A stretch of DNA of 64,000 bases, taken from the NCBI RefSeq assembly GCF_030409335.1, contig NZ_JAUFPN010000038.1, positions 62,001 to 126,000 on the forward strand, written 5' to 3'. Of the stretch, positions 35,035 to 44,615 are shown one piece after another. The DNA comes from Paeniroseomonas aquatica (GTDB lineage Bacteria > Pseudomonadota > Alphaproteobacteria > Acetobacterales > Acetobacteraceae). Made by a program: the position numbers and the translations under genes. The notes beneath the pieces were generated by a model. The model searched no databases. It had not been told where the DNA came from and worked only from the letters and a program-made list of their open reading frames with translations. Positions within the stretch are counted from its first letter, which is position 1. Each line of letters opens with the position of its first letter.

Positions 35035-36672
35035 ATGCCACGAACGCAGCCGGTCGCGTCGCCGGGATGCGGCGCCGCCATCGTCGAGCATGGCGGAAGG
35101 ATCGCCGCCCATGGCCTCGCGCGCTCGCGCGAGGTGGCGGCCTGCCTCGCCGACCCGGCATGGATGGCGGCGCTGCGGGGGCGCCGGCTCGCCACCCTGG
35201 CCACCCCGCGCGGTCGCTTCCTGGTGCTGCTGATGCCGCTGGACGGCGCCGACTTGGTCGTGTTCAGCGAGCCGCCGGGCGATGCGGTGCTGGAGTTCGT
35301 CGCCGCGGTGGACTTCGCCTGGGACATCATCGAGCACGTCGTCACCGACCCCTTCGATGCCATGACCGTGGTGGATGACCAGGCGCGGGTCGCCTACATC
35401 TCGCCCGTGCATGAGGCGTTCTTCGGCCTCGACCGCGGCGGCGGCATCGGCCGCCCGGTGCGCGAGGTGATCGAGAACACCCGGCTCGACCGTGTGCTCG
35501 CGACCGGGCGGCCGGAAATCGGCGAGATCCAGCGCATGCGCGGGGCCGAGCGCGTGGTCTCGCGCATCCCCATCACGCGCGACGGCCGCGTGGTCGGCGC
35601 CATCGGGCGGGTGATGTTCAAGGGGCCGCAGCAGGTCGAGGCGCTGGCCCGCCACGTCAATGCGCTGCAGCGCGAGGTGGATTTCTACCGCCGCGAGGCC
35701 GCGGCGCTGCGCGGCGACGCGGTCGGCAGCCTCGACGACATCGTCGGCGAGAGCGCGGCGATCCGCCGCCTCAAGCGCGACATCGCCAAGGTCGCCCCGC
35801 TCGACGTGCCGGTGCTGATCCATGGCGAGAGCGGCACCGGCAAGGAGTTGGTGGCGCGCGCCCTGCACGCGCTGAGCCCGCGCCGCGCCGCCGCGCTGGT
35901 GGCGGTCAACGGCGCCGCGCTGCCGGCCAGCCTGGTCGAAAGCGAGCTGTTCGGCTACGCGCCCGGCGCCTTCACCGGCGCCGACCGCAAGGGGCGGAAG
36001 GGCCGCTTCGAGCAGGCCGCCGGCGGCACCATCCTGCTCGACGAGATCGGCGAGATGCCGCCCGAGACCCAGGCCAAGCTGCTACGCGTGGTGCAGGAAG
36101 GGACGGTCGAGCGGGTCGGCGGCGAGGCGCCGCTGCCGGTGGATTTCCGCCTGGTCTCGGCCACCCATTGCGACCTCAAGCGCATGGTGGCCGAGGGGCG
36201 CTTCCGGCTCGACCTGTTCTACCGCATCAGCCCGGTGGTGATCGAGGTGCCGGGCCTTGCGGAGCGGCGCGAGGACATCCCGCTGCTCGCCCGCCACTTC
36301 CTGCACGAGCTGGCGCAGCGCCACCGGCGACCCGAGCCCGAGCTCGACCCGGCGGCGGAGGCGCTGCTGCGCCAGGCCGACTGGCCCGGCAATGTCCGCG
36401 AGCTGCGCCATGCGGTCGAGCGCGCGCTGATCTTCGCCGAGGGCGAGCGGCTGACACCCGCCGCCTTCCCCGATGTCGCCGCCGGCCCGGCGCGCCCGCG
36501 GCCGGCCGCGGAACCGCAGGGCGCGCGCCTGGCGGACAGCATGGCCGCGCTCGAAGGCACGAAGATCCGCGAGGCGATGCAGCGCAACCGCGGCAACAAG
36601 AAGCGCGTCGCGGCGGAGCTCGGCATCTCGCGGACCTATCTCTACAAGCGGCTCGCCGAGATCGATGCGTGA
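35035..36672 (+). CDS. Sigma-54-dependent transcriptional activator (PAS-AAA+-Fis)
   Basis: The protein is about 545 residues. A PAS-like sensor at about 110-230 (FDAMTVVDDQARVAYISPVHEAFF) precedes the AAA+ domain with Walker A GESGTGKE, the sigma-54 contact loop GAFTGA and Walker B GGTILLDEIGEM. A Fis-type helix-turn-helix ends the protein (NKKRVAAELGISRTYLYKRL). The ATG at 35035 follows GGGGAAG; two earlier ATGs lack such a site. There is no response-regulator receiver domain, so it probably senses a ligand directly and activates the neighbouring catabolic operon. Confidence 0.93.
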   Translation: MPRTQPVASPGCGAAIVEHGGRIAAHGLARSREVAACLADPAWMAALRGRRLATLATPRGRFLVLLMPLDGADLVVFSEPPGDAVLEFVAAVDFAWDIIEHVVTDPFDAMTVVDDQARVAYISPVHEAFFGLDRGGGIGRPVREVIENTRLDRVLATGRPEIGEIQRMRGAERVVSRIPITRDGRVVGAIGRVMFKGPQQVEALARHVNALQREVDFYRREAAALRGDAVGSLDDIVGESAAIRRLKRDIAKVAPLDVPVLIHGESGTGKELVARALHALSPRRAAALVAVNGAALPASLVESELFGYAPGAFTGADRKGRKGRFEQAAGGTILLDEIGEMPPETQAKLLRVVQEGTVERVGGEAPLPVDFRLVSATHCDLKRMVAEGRFRLDLFYRISPVVIEVPGLAERREDIPLLARHFLHELAQRHRRPEPELDPAAEALLRQADWPGNVRELRHAVERALIFAEGERLTPAAFPDVAAGPARPRPAAEPQGARLADSMAALEGTKIREAMQRNRGNKKRVAAELGISRTYLYKRLAEIDA

Positions 36673-37336
36673 GGCCGGGCGGCGGCCGGATCGATGGCGG
36701 CGGCTCCGCAGTGGTCGCGGATCCGCGATGCGCGGCCCTCAGGGCAAGGCGCGAGGTCGCACGCCGTGTCATTCCGGATCTGGGCGGTGGCGAGCGTGAG
36801 GGAAAGCGTTTGCGGGCCTGAGGCGCGGCGCGGTTCGCGGTCATCTGGCCAAGATCGCCGCGGTGCTGGGCCACGCCAGCCGCGGTGGAGCCGTGCGGGC
36901 ATGCTGCAAGGAATTGCTGCCGGGAGGCGGGCAGGATGGGTCGAATCCGTCGCCCTCCCGTACCGGACCAGGTTCTCTGCGCGCCGGGAGACCGGTGGAT
37001 GGATGCGAATGAAAGAGTCGTACGTCGAAGGAGTAGCCGCCCACGACGGCCCCGAGTCATGCGCTGACGCCCGCGAGGGCGGCGGCGAAGCGTTGACAGG
37101 GGAAACCGCGGGCTGGGTATTGAGCCGCGAAATGTCGAAGCTCCAGGGCGCCGACGCCGTAGAGAAGGTCGGAAGGCCACACGGCGTGCACCGTCATGGC
37201 GAGTGCACGCCGGCCCTGCGCGGTCCGAGACCCCATGCACGCGGGGACACCATCCGCACGGGAACCGGGAGATCCATGGGCCGCCTGGCATGCTTCCGCC
37301 AGGCCGCGGCGGGAAGGCTTCGGCCGCACTCCGCCG

Positions 37337-38869
37337 ATGAACGGCCCAGGGAAGTCAGACCCGCCCATAGTACCAGGGAAGCGGCCGAACAGACCCGGTC
37401 GAGGACCGGGCGCGGAGGCCGTGGAGGGAAGGGGCGGGGCCGAGGGAACCGCGGGGCGGCAAAGCACGGTCCGGACGCCGAGCCGGGACGCCGTGTCACA
37501 GGCGCTGGCCCGCGTACGAGAAGCGGCGAAGCGGAACAAGCGGGAACGGTTCACCGCGCTGATGCACCACATCACGCCGGACCTGCTGGCCTGGGCCTTC
37601 CATCAGCTCAAGCCGCAGGCTGCTCCCGGTATCGATGGGGTGACGTGGGAGGAGTACGCGGTGTCGCTCGATGCCAACATCGACGACCTGCACCGCCGCG
37701 TGATGCGCGGCGGCTACCGGGCGAAGCCGTCGCGGCGGCGGTACATCCCGAAGCCCGACGGCCGGCAACGGCCGCTCGGCATCGCGGCGCTGGAGGACAA
37801 GGTCGTCCAGCGCGCGGTGGTGGAGGTGCTGAACGCCATCTACGAGACGGACTTCCTCGGCTTCTCCTACGGGTTCCGCCCCGGGCGCTCCCAGCACGAC
37901 GCGCTGGACGCGCTCGCCTACGGAATCAATCTGCGCGAGGTGAACTGGGTCCTGGACGCCGACATCCGATCCTTCTTCGACTGCGTCAGCCACGAGTGGG
38001 TGATGCGGTTCCTGGAGCACCGGATCGGCGACCGCCGTGTGCTCCGGCTGGTGGCCAAGTGGCTGAAGGCCGGGGTCATGGAGGCGGGGGCGTGGACGGA
38101 GGGCACGGAGGGGACGCCGCAGGGCGCGGTGATCTCGCCGCTGCTGGCGAACATCTACCTGCACTACGTCTACGACCTCTGGGTGGAGCAGTGGCGCAAG
38201 CGCAGGGCGACCGGCCCGGTGCTCGTCATCCGCTACGCCGACGACACCATCGTCGGCTTCCAGCGGCATGCCGACGCCGATCGGTTCCTCCGCGACCTGC
38301 GGGAGCGGCTGGCGACGTTTGGGCTGGCGCTGCACCCCGACAAGACCCGCCTGATCGAGTTCGGCCGCTTCGCGGTCCGGCGCCGGTCGGTGAAGGGGTT
38401 GGGGAAGCCGGAGACCTTCGACTTCCTGGGCTTCACGCACATCTGCGGGGAGCGGCGGGACGGGAGGTTCATCCTGCTGCGGCAGACCATCGCCAAGCAG
38501 ATGCGGGCCAAGCTCGTGGAGATCAAGGAGACGCTCTACCGCATGCGCCACCTGCCGGTGCCCGAGCAGGGACGCTGGCTCGGGCAGGTGGCGCGGGGCT
38601 ACCTCGCGTACCATGCCGTGCCGACCAACTCGCGGGCGATCACGTCCTTCCTCTACCACATCACCTGGCACTGGCGGCGGGCGCTGCAACGGCGCAGTCA
38701 GAAGGGCTGGGTGACGTGGGCGAGGGTCCGGCGGATCGCCGCGCGTTGGCTGCCATCCGCCAGGATCAACCACCCCTGGCCGCAGCAGCGCTTCATCGTC
38801 CATCACCCGAGGTGGGAGCCGAGTGCGTTAGCAGCGCACGCTCGGATCTGTCCGGGGGGCGCGGCGTAA
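37337..38869 (+). CDS. ltrA: Group II intron reverse transcriptase/maturase
   Basis: The protein is about 510 residues from the ATG at 37337 (MNGPGKSDPPIVPGK, the usual start for this subgroup). The reverse-transcriptase blocks follow: APGIDGVTW, YIPKPDGRQRPLGIAALEDKVVQ, SYGFRPGRSQHDAL, the catalytic RYADDTIVGF, and TFDFLGFTH. The thumb/X maturase domain is last. There is no Cys-rich HNH endonuclease domain, so insertion relies on other nicking or on replication forks. Its last codons overlap domain V of the intron RNA. The reading frame is intact. Confidence 0.95.
   Translation: MNGPGKSDPPIVPGKRPNRPGRGPGAEAVEGRGGAEGTAGRQSTVRTPSRDAVSQALARVREAAKRNKRERFTALMHHITPDLLAWAFHQLKPQAAPGIDGVTWEEYAVSLDANIDDLHRRVMRGGYRAKPSRRRYIPKPDGRQRPLGIAALEDKVVQRAVVEVLNAIYETDFLGFSYGFRPGRSQHDALDALAYGINLREVNWVLDADIRSFFDCVSHEWVMRFLEHRIGDRRVLRLVAKWLKAGVMEAGAWTEGTEGTPQGAVISPLLANIYLHYVYDLWVEQWRKRRATGPVLVIRYADDTIVGFQRHADADRFLRDLRERLATFGLALHPDKTRLIEFGRFAVRRRSVKGLGKPETFDFLGFTHICGERRDGRFILLRQTIAKQMRAKLVEIKETLYRMRHLPVPEQGRWLGQVARGYLAYHAVPTNSRAITSFLYHITWHWRRALQRRSQKGWVTWARVRRIAARWLPSARINHPWPQQRFIVHHPRWEPSALAAHARICPGGAA
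38816..38849 (+). ncRNA. Group II intron domain V
   Basis: Exactly 34 bases. CCGAG pairs with CTCGG, then a two-base CG bulge on the 3' side, then TGCG pairs with CGCA and a terminal loop. This is the catalytic-core layout of domain V. The base of the helix has a G-A mismatch at the catalytic triad neighbourhood. The same bases also code for the maturase C terminus (WEPSALAAHARI). Confidence 0.82.
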
Positions 38870-38939
38870 CCCGCGTCCCTACCGGGATGGACAATGGGTC
38901 GCCTGATGCGGCGTGACTGAAGGTCTGCTCATTCCGGGC

Positions 38940-39840
38940 GGCACGCGTGGCGTCTGGGCTGTGATGGCGGTTCTTCTCGATCAGCCTCTCCGCGTCGTAG
39001 CGGGCGACGAAGGGGTGGCTCGGCACCATGCCTCTGAACCTGATCTGCTTCGGGAAGGCGTCCGACATGAAGTTGCTGCCGTGGTCGTGGAGCGGCGCAA
39101 GGCCGCGTGCGGCGCCGGAACCGAGCCGGCCGAACCACTGGCGCGCCGCTATGCCGACCGCCGGGATGGCCTCGTAGCGGGTGCCGCGCTTGGCCAGGTG
39201 CCAGCCGGGTAGTTCGGCGTCCGGTGCTCAGCGACGCCGAACAGCCAGACCTTGCCGTCGGCGACCATGGCGGTCTGGCTCGCGACGGTCGCCCACATCG
39301 CGACCGGCGCCGCGGTGACGATGCAGCGCTCATGCGTGGCAGTATCGGTCCATCGCCGGGCCCTGTGGCGCGAGAGCAGGGCGTGCTCGCGCATCGGCCG
39401 CAGCACGCGCTTGCGCGACACCCGAAGGCTGTCGATGGCCCGCAGCCGGGTCCAGACCTGGGGCGGTGCCCCTCGCCGGTCCAGGCGGTCCAGGGTCAAC
39501 GCGCGAGGTCGGCGCGCATGGGCGCCAGCAGCGCCGCGTCCGACAGGGCGGGCCTCGGGCCGCGGCGGCGGTGCCGTCGGCCACTGGCCCCGGAGGGCGC
39601 GGCATAGGGCGAGGAGCGTGCCGCCTCCCAGACCCGGCAGAACAGCGCGAGGCCGTAGCGCCGGCCGGCCGCTGGCGAGATCGCTTCGCCCATCACCGCG
39701 ACCGCCTGCGGCGCAAAGGGCCGGGGTGCTCGATCCGGGCGCGCAGCCGCCGCAGCACGACCCCCCGCTTGCGCCCGACGCCCAGACGCTGGCCGAAAAC
39801 GAGCGGGCCTGACCGCGGTGCGCCCTGCCGCGGCGGGGCG
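38940..39840 (-). pseudogene. Degenerate IS3-family transposase
   Basis: Pieces of an IS3-type OrfA/OrfB follow one another on the - strand in different frames. They are RKRGVVLRRLRARIEH, RRYGLALFCRVWEAARSSPYAA, RRRGPRPALSDAALLAPMRADLA, VWTRLRAIDSLRVSRKRVLRPMREHALL, APVAMWATVASQTAM, RYEAIP and LHDHGSNFMSDAFPKQIRFRGM. At least three frame changes are needed. The first catalytic Asp (normally after the MW) is lost, and FVARYDAERLIEKN skips the stretch that would hold the catalytic Glu. It is dead. No clear terminal repeats were found. Confidence 0.75.
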
Positions 39841-39939
39841 ACCTGACCTGTGGATAGCGCGGACGTTCTGCGCCCGCCCTCGCTACCGCAAGCCCTGCAG
39901 CCGCTTCATCGTGTTCGATCTGGTTCATGCTGGACTTCA

Positions 39940-40404
39940 TCATGCCGGTCTCTGGCCGGAACGATGGCTGTCCAAGGAAACCGGGTGCAGCTCACTATCA
40001 GGCGTGGCCACGTCAGCCGCTATGTCATCAGCGAGTGTGCGGCCTTTCTGCAGCCTACGACCAAGCGCCTCAACGAATGCGTCATAGCGCTCCTTACCTT
40101 TCGCTCTTGCAGCAGCGGGCATTATGTCGGGCAGCGGCGGTGTTGCAGTGAGCCAGTGCTTCACGAACAGCGCGAGCGCTTCGTTCCCTATGGTGACGTG
40201 CCGTTCAAGCCGTTCGCTCGCGCGCGACAGGCGATCAAGCCGGCGCGCGAGGGCCGCCTCGAGCCGGTCGGGACCGTCCGGCGATAGGTAGCTCTCGAGC
40301 GCGGCCTCCACCACGACGGCCTGGCTGACGCGTTTCCGTGCCGCGTAGTCGGCGAGGCGCCGGATCAGATCAGGCGGCAGTCGGAAGGTCGCTTTCGCAC
40401 GCAT
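39940..40404 (-). CDS. CopG-like ribbon-helix-helix protein of the transfer module
   Basis: This 154-residue protein begins with a ribbon-helix-helix (AKATFRLPPDLIRRLADYAARKRVSQAVVVEAALESYL), followed by a helical C-terminal half. It lies 6 bases after traG on the same strand. In ICEs of this type a CopG-like gene follows traG and may regulate or assist relaxosome assembly. The role is inferred from position. Confidence 0.8.
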   Translation of the reverse strand: MRAKATFRLPPDLIRRLADYAARKRVSQAVVVEAALESYLSPDGPDRLEAALARRLDRLSRASERLERHVTIGNEALALFVKHWLTATPPLPDIMPAAARAKGKERYDAFVEALGRRLQKGRTLADDIAADVATPDSELHPVSLDSHRSGQRPA

Positions 40405-40410
40405 AGTGGG

Positions 40411-42387
40411 TCAGATGGCGATGCCGTCATCGGGGTCGAGCGCTGCTTGGCGGGCCACGCGGCGTGCACGCGCCGCGAGGGCACGGGTGCGCGCGGTGTC
40501 GTCGTCCTGCTCGTCCTCCGCGAAGACGAACTCCTTATCGGACGGCGGCCCTGGCTCAGGCGCGACCTGCTCGTGCTCCGGCAGGGTGGGCTCCCGGCGG
40601 ATGCCCCCGTCAGCATCGTCAGTCGCGGCAGCGGCTGATGTTGCAGCCTCACGCACGAGAGGTTTAAGCGCGCTCCAGTCATCTGCACGAGGTGCACACG
40701 GCGCAGCCGCGGCGGGATCCGGTGGCGCGACCACGCGGGCACGAAGCTGCCGGTCCTCGTAGTAGCGAGCCTTCCGTGCGCGGATTGGCGGGCAGCCAGA
40801 GACCAGCACGATCTCCTCCATCGGCGGCAGCTGCATCACTTCGCCTGGCGTCAGCAGCGGCCGCGCCGTCTCCTGCCGACTGACCATGAGGTGACCGAGC
40901 CAGGGCGAGAGGCGGTGACCTGCGTAGTTCCGGCTGTCGCGGATCTCCGTCGCCGTGCCGAGCGCATCGGAGACGCGCTTGGCCGTGCGCTCATCATTCG
41001 TCGCGAAGGCGACGCGGACATGGCAGTTGTCCAGGATCGCGTTGTTCGGCCCGTAGGCGCGCTCGATCTGGTTCAGCGACTGCGCGATCAGGAAGGACCG
41101 GATGCCGTAGCCCGCCATGAAGGCGAGCTGGCTCTCGAAGAAGTCGAGCCGCCCGAGCGCGGGGAACTCGTCCAGCATGAGCAGCAGCCGATGCCGACGG
41201 CGTTCGTTCTCCAGCGCCTCGGTGAGGCGGCGGCCGATCTGGTTCAGCACGAGCCGCACCAGAGGCTTGGTCCGCACGATGTCCGAGGGCGGGACGACGA
41301 GGTAGAGCGTGACCGGCTCGCGCGCCTCGACCAGGTCGGCGATCCGCCAGTCGCACTGACGGGTCACCTGCGCGACGACGGGATCGCGGTAGAGGCCGAG
41401 GAAGCTCATCGCGGTCGAGAGCACGCCGGATCGTTCATTGTCCGACTTGTTGAGCAGCTCCCGCGCGGCGGAGGCGACGACCGGATGGGGCCGATCGCCG
41501 AGATGCGGCGTCGTCATCATCGCGGCGAGGGTGCGCTCGATCGGGCGGCGGGGATCGGACAGGAATCCAGCCACACCGGCGAGCGTCTTGTCCTGCTCGG
41601 CGTAGAGGACGTGCAGGATGGCGCCGACCAGCAGGGAGTGGCTGGTCTTCTCCCAGTGGTTCCGCCGCTCCAGCGCACCCTCGGGATCGACAAGGATGTC
41701 GGCGATGTTCTGCACATCGCGCACCTCGCTGTCGCCACGACGGACCTCGAGCAGCGGGTTGTAGGCCGCGCCCGCCAGGTTGGTCGGGTCGAACAGCAGC
41801 ACGCGGCCGAAGCGCGCCCGCCAGCCGGCGGTGAGCTGCCAGTTCTCGCCCTTGATGTCGTGCACGATGGCCGAGCCCGGCCAGGTCAGCAGCGTCGGCA
41901 CAACCAGGCCCACGCCCTTGCCGGAGCGCGTCGGCGCAAAGCACAGGACGTGCTCTGGCCCATCGTGCCGGAGATAGCGCTGCGCGAACCAACCGAGGAC
42001 GACGCCATCGGGGGCGAGCAGCCCGGTCTCGCGGACTTCCCTCTCCGTCGCCCAGCGGGCCGAGCCGTAGGTGGTCACGTCCCGCGCCTCGCGGGCGCGC
42101 CAGACGGACATGCCGATGGCAATGCCGATCGCCGCGAAGCCACCGGCGGCGGCGATGACGGCGCCCTCGTAGAAGACCCGCGGCGCGTAGGCGTCGTACC
42201 AGTACCACCACAGGAAGAAGGCGGGCGGCGGATAGACCGGCACGCCCGCCCAGACATCCATCGGATGCCCGAGCTGCGCTTGGTAGCCGAGGCGCCAGGC
42301 GACCCACTGCGTCGCGCCCCAGACCGCGGCGAGCACGATCACGAAGACGACCAGGACCTGACCCCAGAGGATCTTGGTGGCGGTCAT
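40411..42387 (-). CDS. traG: TraG/VirD4-type coupling protein (T4CP)
   Basis: The protein is about 658 residues. Two membrane helices (about 8-30 and 70-95) are followed by the VirD4-like ATPase with Walker A FAPTRSGKGVGLVVPT and Walker B LLLMLDEFPALGRLDF. A low-complexity Ala/Asp/Glu-rich tail of about 100 residues ends it. It hands relaxase-bound DNA to a type IV channel at the inner membrane. The ATG at 42387 was chosen because upstream in-frame codons are not protein-like. The trb channel genes normally found next are absent. Confidence 0.95.
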   Translation of the reverse strand: MTATKILWGQVLVVFVIVLAAVWGATQWVAWRLGYQAQLGHPMDVWAGVPVYPPPAFFLWWYWYDAYAPRVFYEGAVIAAAGGFAAIGIAIGMSVWRAREARDVTTYGSARWATEREVRETGLLAPDGVVLGWFAQRYLRHDGPEHVLCFAPTRSGKGVGLVVPTLLTWPGSAIVHDIKGENWQLTAGWRARFGRVLLFDPTNLAGAAYNPLLEVRRGDSEVRDVQNIADILVDPEGALERRNHWEKTSHSLLVGAILHVLYAEQDKTLAGVAGFLSDPRRPIERTLAAMMTTPHLGDRPHPVVASAARELLNKSDNERSGVLSTAMSFLGLYRDPVVAQVTRQCDWRIADLVEAREPVTLYLVVPPSDIVRTKPLVRLVLNQIGRRLTEALENERRRHRLLLMLDEFPALGRLDFFESQLAFMAGYGIRSFLIAQSLNQIERAYGPNNAILDNCHVRVAFATNDERTAKRVSDALGTATEIRDSRNYAGHRLSPWLGHLMVSRQETARPLLTPGEVMQLPPMEEIVLVSGCPPIRARKARYYEDRQLRARVVAPPDPAAAAPCAPRADDWSALKPLVREAATSAAAATDDADGGIRREPTLPEHEQVAPEPGPPSDKEFVFAEDEQDDDTARTRALAARARRVARQAALDPDDGIAI

Positions 42388-42541
42388 GGGTGTGTAGGAC
42401 GCGCGGCGACCATGACACGAGACGTGCGCGATCGACGCGGTGACGTTCAAGCGGCCAGAGGTCGGCATCGTGCCGGCGGCGATCGCGTCGCGCGAAACGG
42501 CGGGGGCCCCTTCAGTGCCGATGCGGCGGCGCGGCACCCGG

Positions 42542-44299
42542 TCAGGGGCTGAGGCCTCGCTTGCGCGCGGGCGTGAGCTCGAGACCGCCGCCCGGCGCTA
42601 TGCTCCCCGCCACGGCCAGCCCCCGCTGCCGCTCCATCGCCGGCTTCCACGGCACCAGCTGGAAGCCGAGCCCGTCGTCGATCATCGCGAAGCGCCCCGA
42701 GGCCAGGTCGAGGCGCCGGGCGAACACCCCGGCGACACTGTCCCCCTCCCGCGCCGGCCGCCACTGCTTCCCTGTCTCGGCCGCCACCCGCGCGGCAGCC
42801 GCCTCCACCTCGCGCTGGCGCAGCGTGTTGAGCAGGTCGCGCGCGAAGATCACACGCTGACCCTGCCGGCGCGCAAGGCCGGCTGCGACGAGATGCTCGG
42901 TCCGCCGGGCGAGCGCACCCTCGACTTCCCCACCAAAGCCCTGCCCGGCCAGTGGCAGCGCCTCTCGTTCCAGCAGGCGCCGGTCCAGCCAGGTCGCGCC
43001 ATCGGCAATGACTTGCGTCTCGACTGGGAGGTCCGACCGCACGGCGAGGGCGCTGCGCTCCCTCCCGCCGGCGTCCTGGTAGCGGCGAAGCTCGACGACC
43101 GCGCCCGGGTGCCCGTCGCCGGTCGCTTCGAGGTCCGTGAAGCGGAGGTGGTGCACGCGGCCATCTATGCCGTCGATGATGGCGTAGCCTGTACCCTTGA
43201 GCTCGTCGGCGATGCCGCGCTCGACGAGGCGGCCAATGATCGGCTCGGGCCGATCACCATGGATGGCAAAGTCACCGGCGGCGCGATAGGCGCCGATCCC
43301 TTGCATCGCGCGGTGCATGGTCCTGATGATGTCGCCGCGGGTGCCGAGGTCACGCAGCGTCTCCTCCATGCCGGGCCTGAGGATCCAGGCAGCGGGGCCA
43401 TGGCGTTCGGCGAGACCGAACCGCTCCAGCGTCTGCGCCCGGCCGATCATCAGCCGACGGAGTTCTGGATCGGCAGCGTCCGCGCCGGCCGGGCGCAGGT
43501 CCAGGATGCCGCCACCCTCATCGCCGGCGGCGCGCAGCGCGCGGTCGAGACCGGTCCAGCGCTCGGCACCGACCTCGGCCTCGAGCGCGTTGCGGATCTC
43601 CTTGTCAGTCCGCGGCCCGAGTTCCAGTTCGACCAGCGCCTCGGCGCGGCCGCGAAAGCCGCGCGAGATGTAGTCGCGCGAGATCACGAGGTCGCCGCCA
43701 TCCTCGGCCCGGCCGCGCACCAGGACATGGACGTGCGGGTTGTCGGTGTTCCAGTGGTCGACCGCGACCCAGTCGAGACGGCTGCCAAGGTCCCCCTCGG
43801 CCTGCCGCATCAGGTCGCGCGTCCAGGCCTTGAGGTCGTCGAGCGCAGGCGCGTCCTCGGGGCTGACGATGAAGCGGAAGTGGTGCCGGTCATCGGTGCA
43901 GCGTTCGGCGAAATCTCGGCCGTCAGCGTTGTCCGAGTCCGTATCGAAGAGCCGCGCCTTGGCGCCGTCACGGGTCACCCCGTCGCGCTGGAGGTAGCCG
44001 ATGTGGGTGGCGAGGGAAGCTGAGCGGAAGCGCGTGCCCTGATGGCGCACGACGCGCGCCTTGAGCACGACGCGTCGCGACGGCGAGCGGAGCGCGGCCT
44101 GTGCCGCAGCGGCGCGGCCCCGCCCGAAGCGCGAGCGGTTGCTACCCCGTGACCCGCCACCAAAGCCGGGGCCGGTGTGGCCGGCCTTGCGGACGGCGCG
44201 CATGACCTGGCCCACGAAGCTCCGCGCACGGCGCATCGGCGCACGCGTGTCGCCGATGCGGCCGGGGCGGACATGCAGGTCGTCGTCGCGGGTCGTCAT
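42542..44299 (-). CDS. VirD2-like relaxase with DUF3363 domain
   Basis: This 585-residue relaxase has a basic N terminus (Arg/Gly-rich, 1-75) and the metal-binding histidine motif in VAVDHWNTDNPHVHVLVRG. A long C-terminal DUF3363 region includes GGEVEGALARRTEHLVAAGL. It would nick oriT and pilot the strand. Proteins of this layout are the relaxases (RlxS type) of Rhizobiales ICEs. The region upstream of its start holds an oriT-like hairpin. Confidence 0.92.
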   Translation of the reverse strand: MTTRDDDLHVRPGRIGDTRAPMRRARSFVGQVMRAVRKAGHTGPGFGGGSRGSNRSRFGRGRAAAAQAALRSPSRRVVLKARVVRHQGTRFRSASLATHIGYLQRDGVTRDGAKARLFDTDSDNADGRDFAERCTDDRHHFRFIVSPEDAPALDDLKAWTRDLMRQAEGDLGSRLDWVAVDHWNTDNPHVHVLVRGRAEDGGDLVISRDYISRGFRGRAEALVELELGPRTDKEIRNALEAEVGAERWTGLDRALRAAGDEGGGILDLRPAGADAADPELRRLMIGRAQTLERFGLAERHGPAAWILRPGMEETLRDLGTRGDIIRTMHRAMQGIGAYRAAGDFAIHGDRPEPIIGRLVERGIADELKGTGYAIIDGIDGRVHHLRFTDLEATGDGHPGAVVELRRYQDAGGRERSALAVRSDLPVETQVIADGATWLDRRLLEREALPLAGQGFGGEVEGALARRTEHLVAAGLARRQGQRVIFARDLLNTLRQREVEAAAARVAAETGKQWRPAREGDSVAGVFARRLDLASGRFAMIDDGLGFQLVPWKPAMERQRGLAVAGSIAPGGGLELTPARKRGLSP

Positions 44300-44615
44300 G
44301 GCCGCCGATCTGCCCTTGCGCAGCGGGGGCTGGCGCTGAGGTCGTTGAATTGCCTTGGCTTTTGGGAGGGAGCGCCAGCCACCACTTCGGCGGATGGCGC
44401 GAAATACCGTGCTGGATCAGGCACATACGACCAACCGCCAGCCCTGCTTTTATCTGGCAATCTGCGGTCGGGGTTCCTGGGTCCTCCCCCTCGTTCGCAT
44501 TGGTGGTCAGCCCCGGGGTAGCCGGCACTACGACGGAAGCACCCGAGCAGGCGCGCTCCTGCGACAGAGGAGAGGCTGCAGGGTCGCGCAGTGCCCCGCG
44601 TCCCAGCGCCATCGC
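44300..44615. other. Gene-free region upstream of the relaxase; candidate oriT hairpin
   Basis: No coding region is supported here. An imperfect inverted repeat has arms GCGCCAGCCACC (44372-44383) and GGCGGATGGCGC (44389-44400), pairing at 10 of 12 positions around a 5-base loop. oriT sites are often placed directly upstream of the relaxase gene, so this is a candidate. The nick site cannot be identified by eye. Confidence 0.3.

Larger units (their letters stand above)
36893..38888 (+). mobile_element. Group II intron with encoded maturase
   Basis: The element of about 2.0 kb starts at a GTGCG consensus 5' end (36893). It includes a long structured leader with no gene of its own, the maturase, a 34-base domain V (38816-38849) and a domain VI-like hairpin with a bulged A near 38881. 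It ends at ...GGGAT (38888). The last five exon bases GGAGC can pair with GCTCC at 37140-37144, a possible IBS1-EBS1 contact. A hairpin (arms at 36858-36869 and 36876-36885) ends 7 bases before the intron. The ends are inferred from consensus, not from an empty site. Confidence 0.8.

Noticed and set aside
36694-38916. + strand frame of about 740 codons across the intron
   Set aside because: It lies out of frame with the maturase and shows no domain; the real maturase frame is clear.
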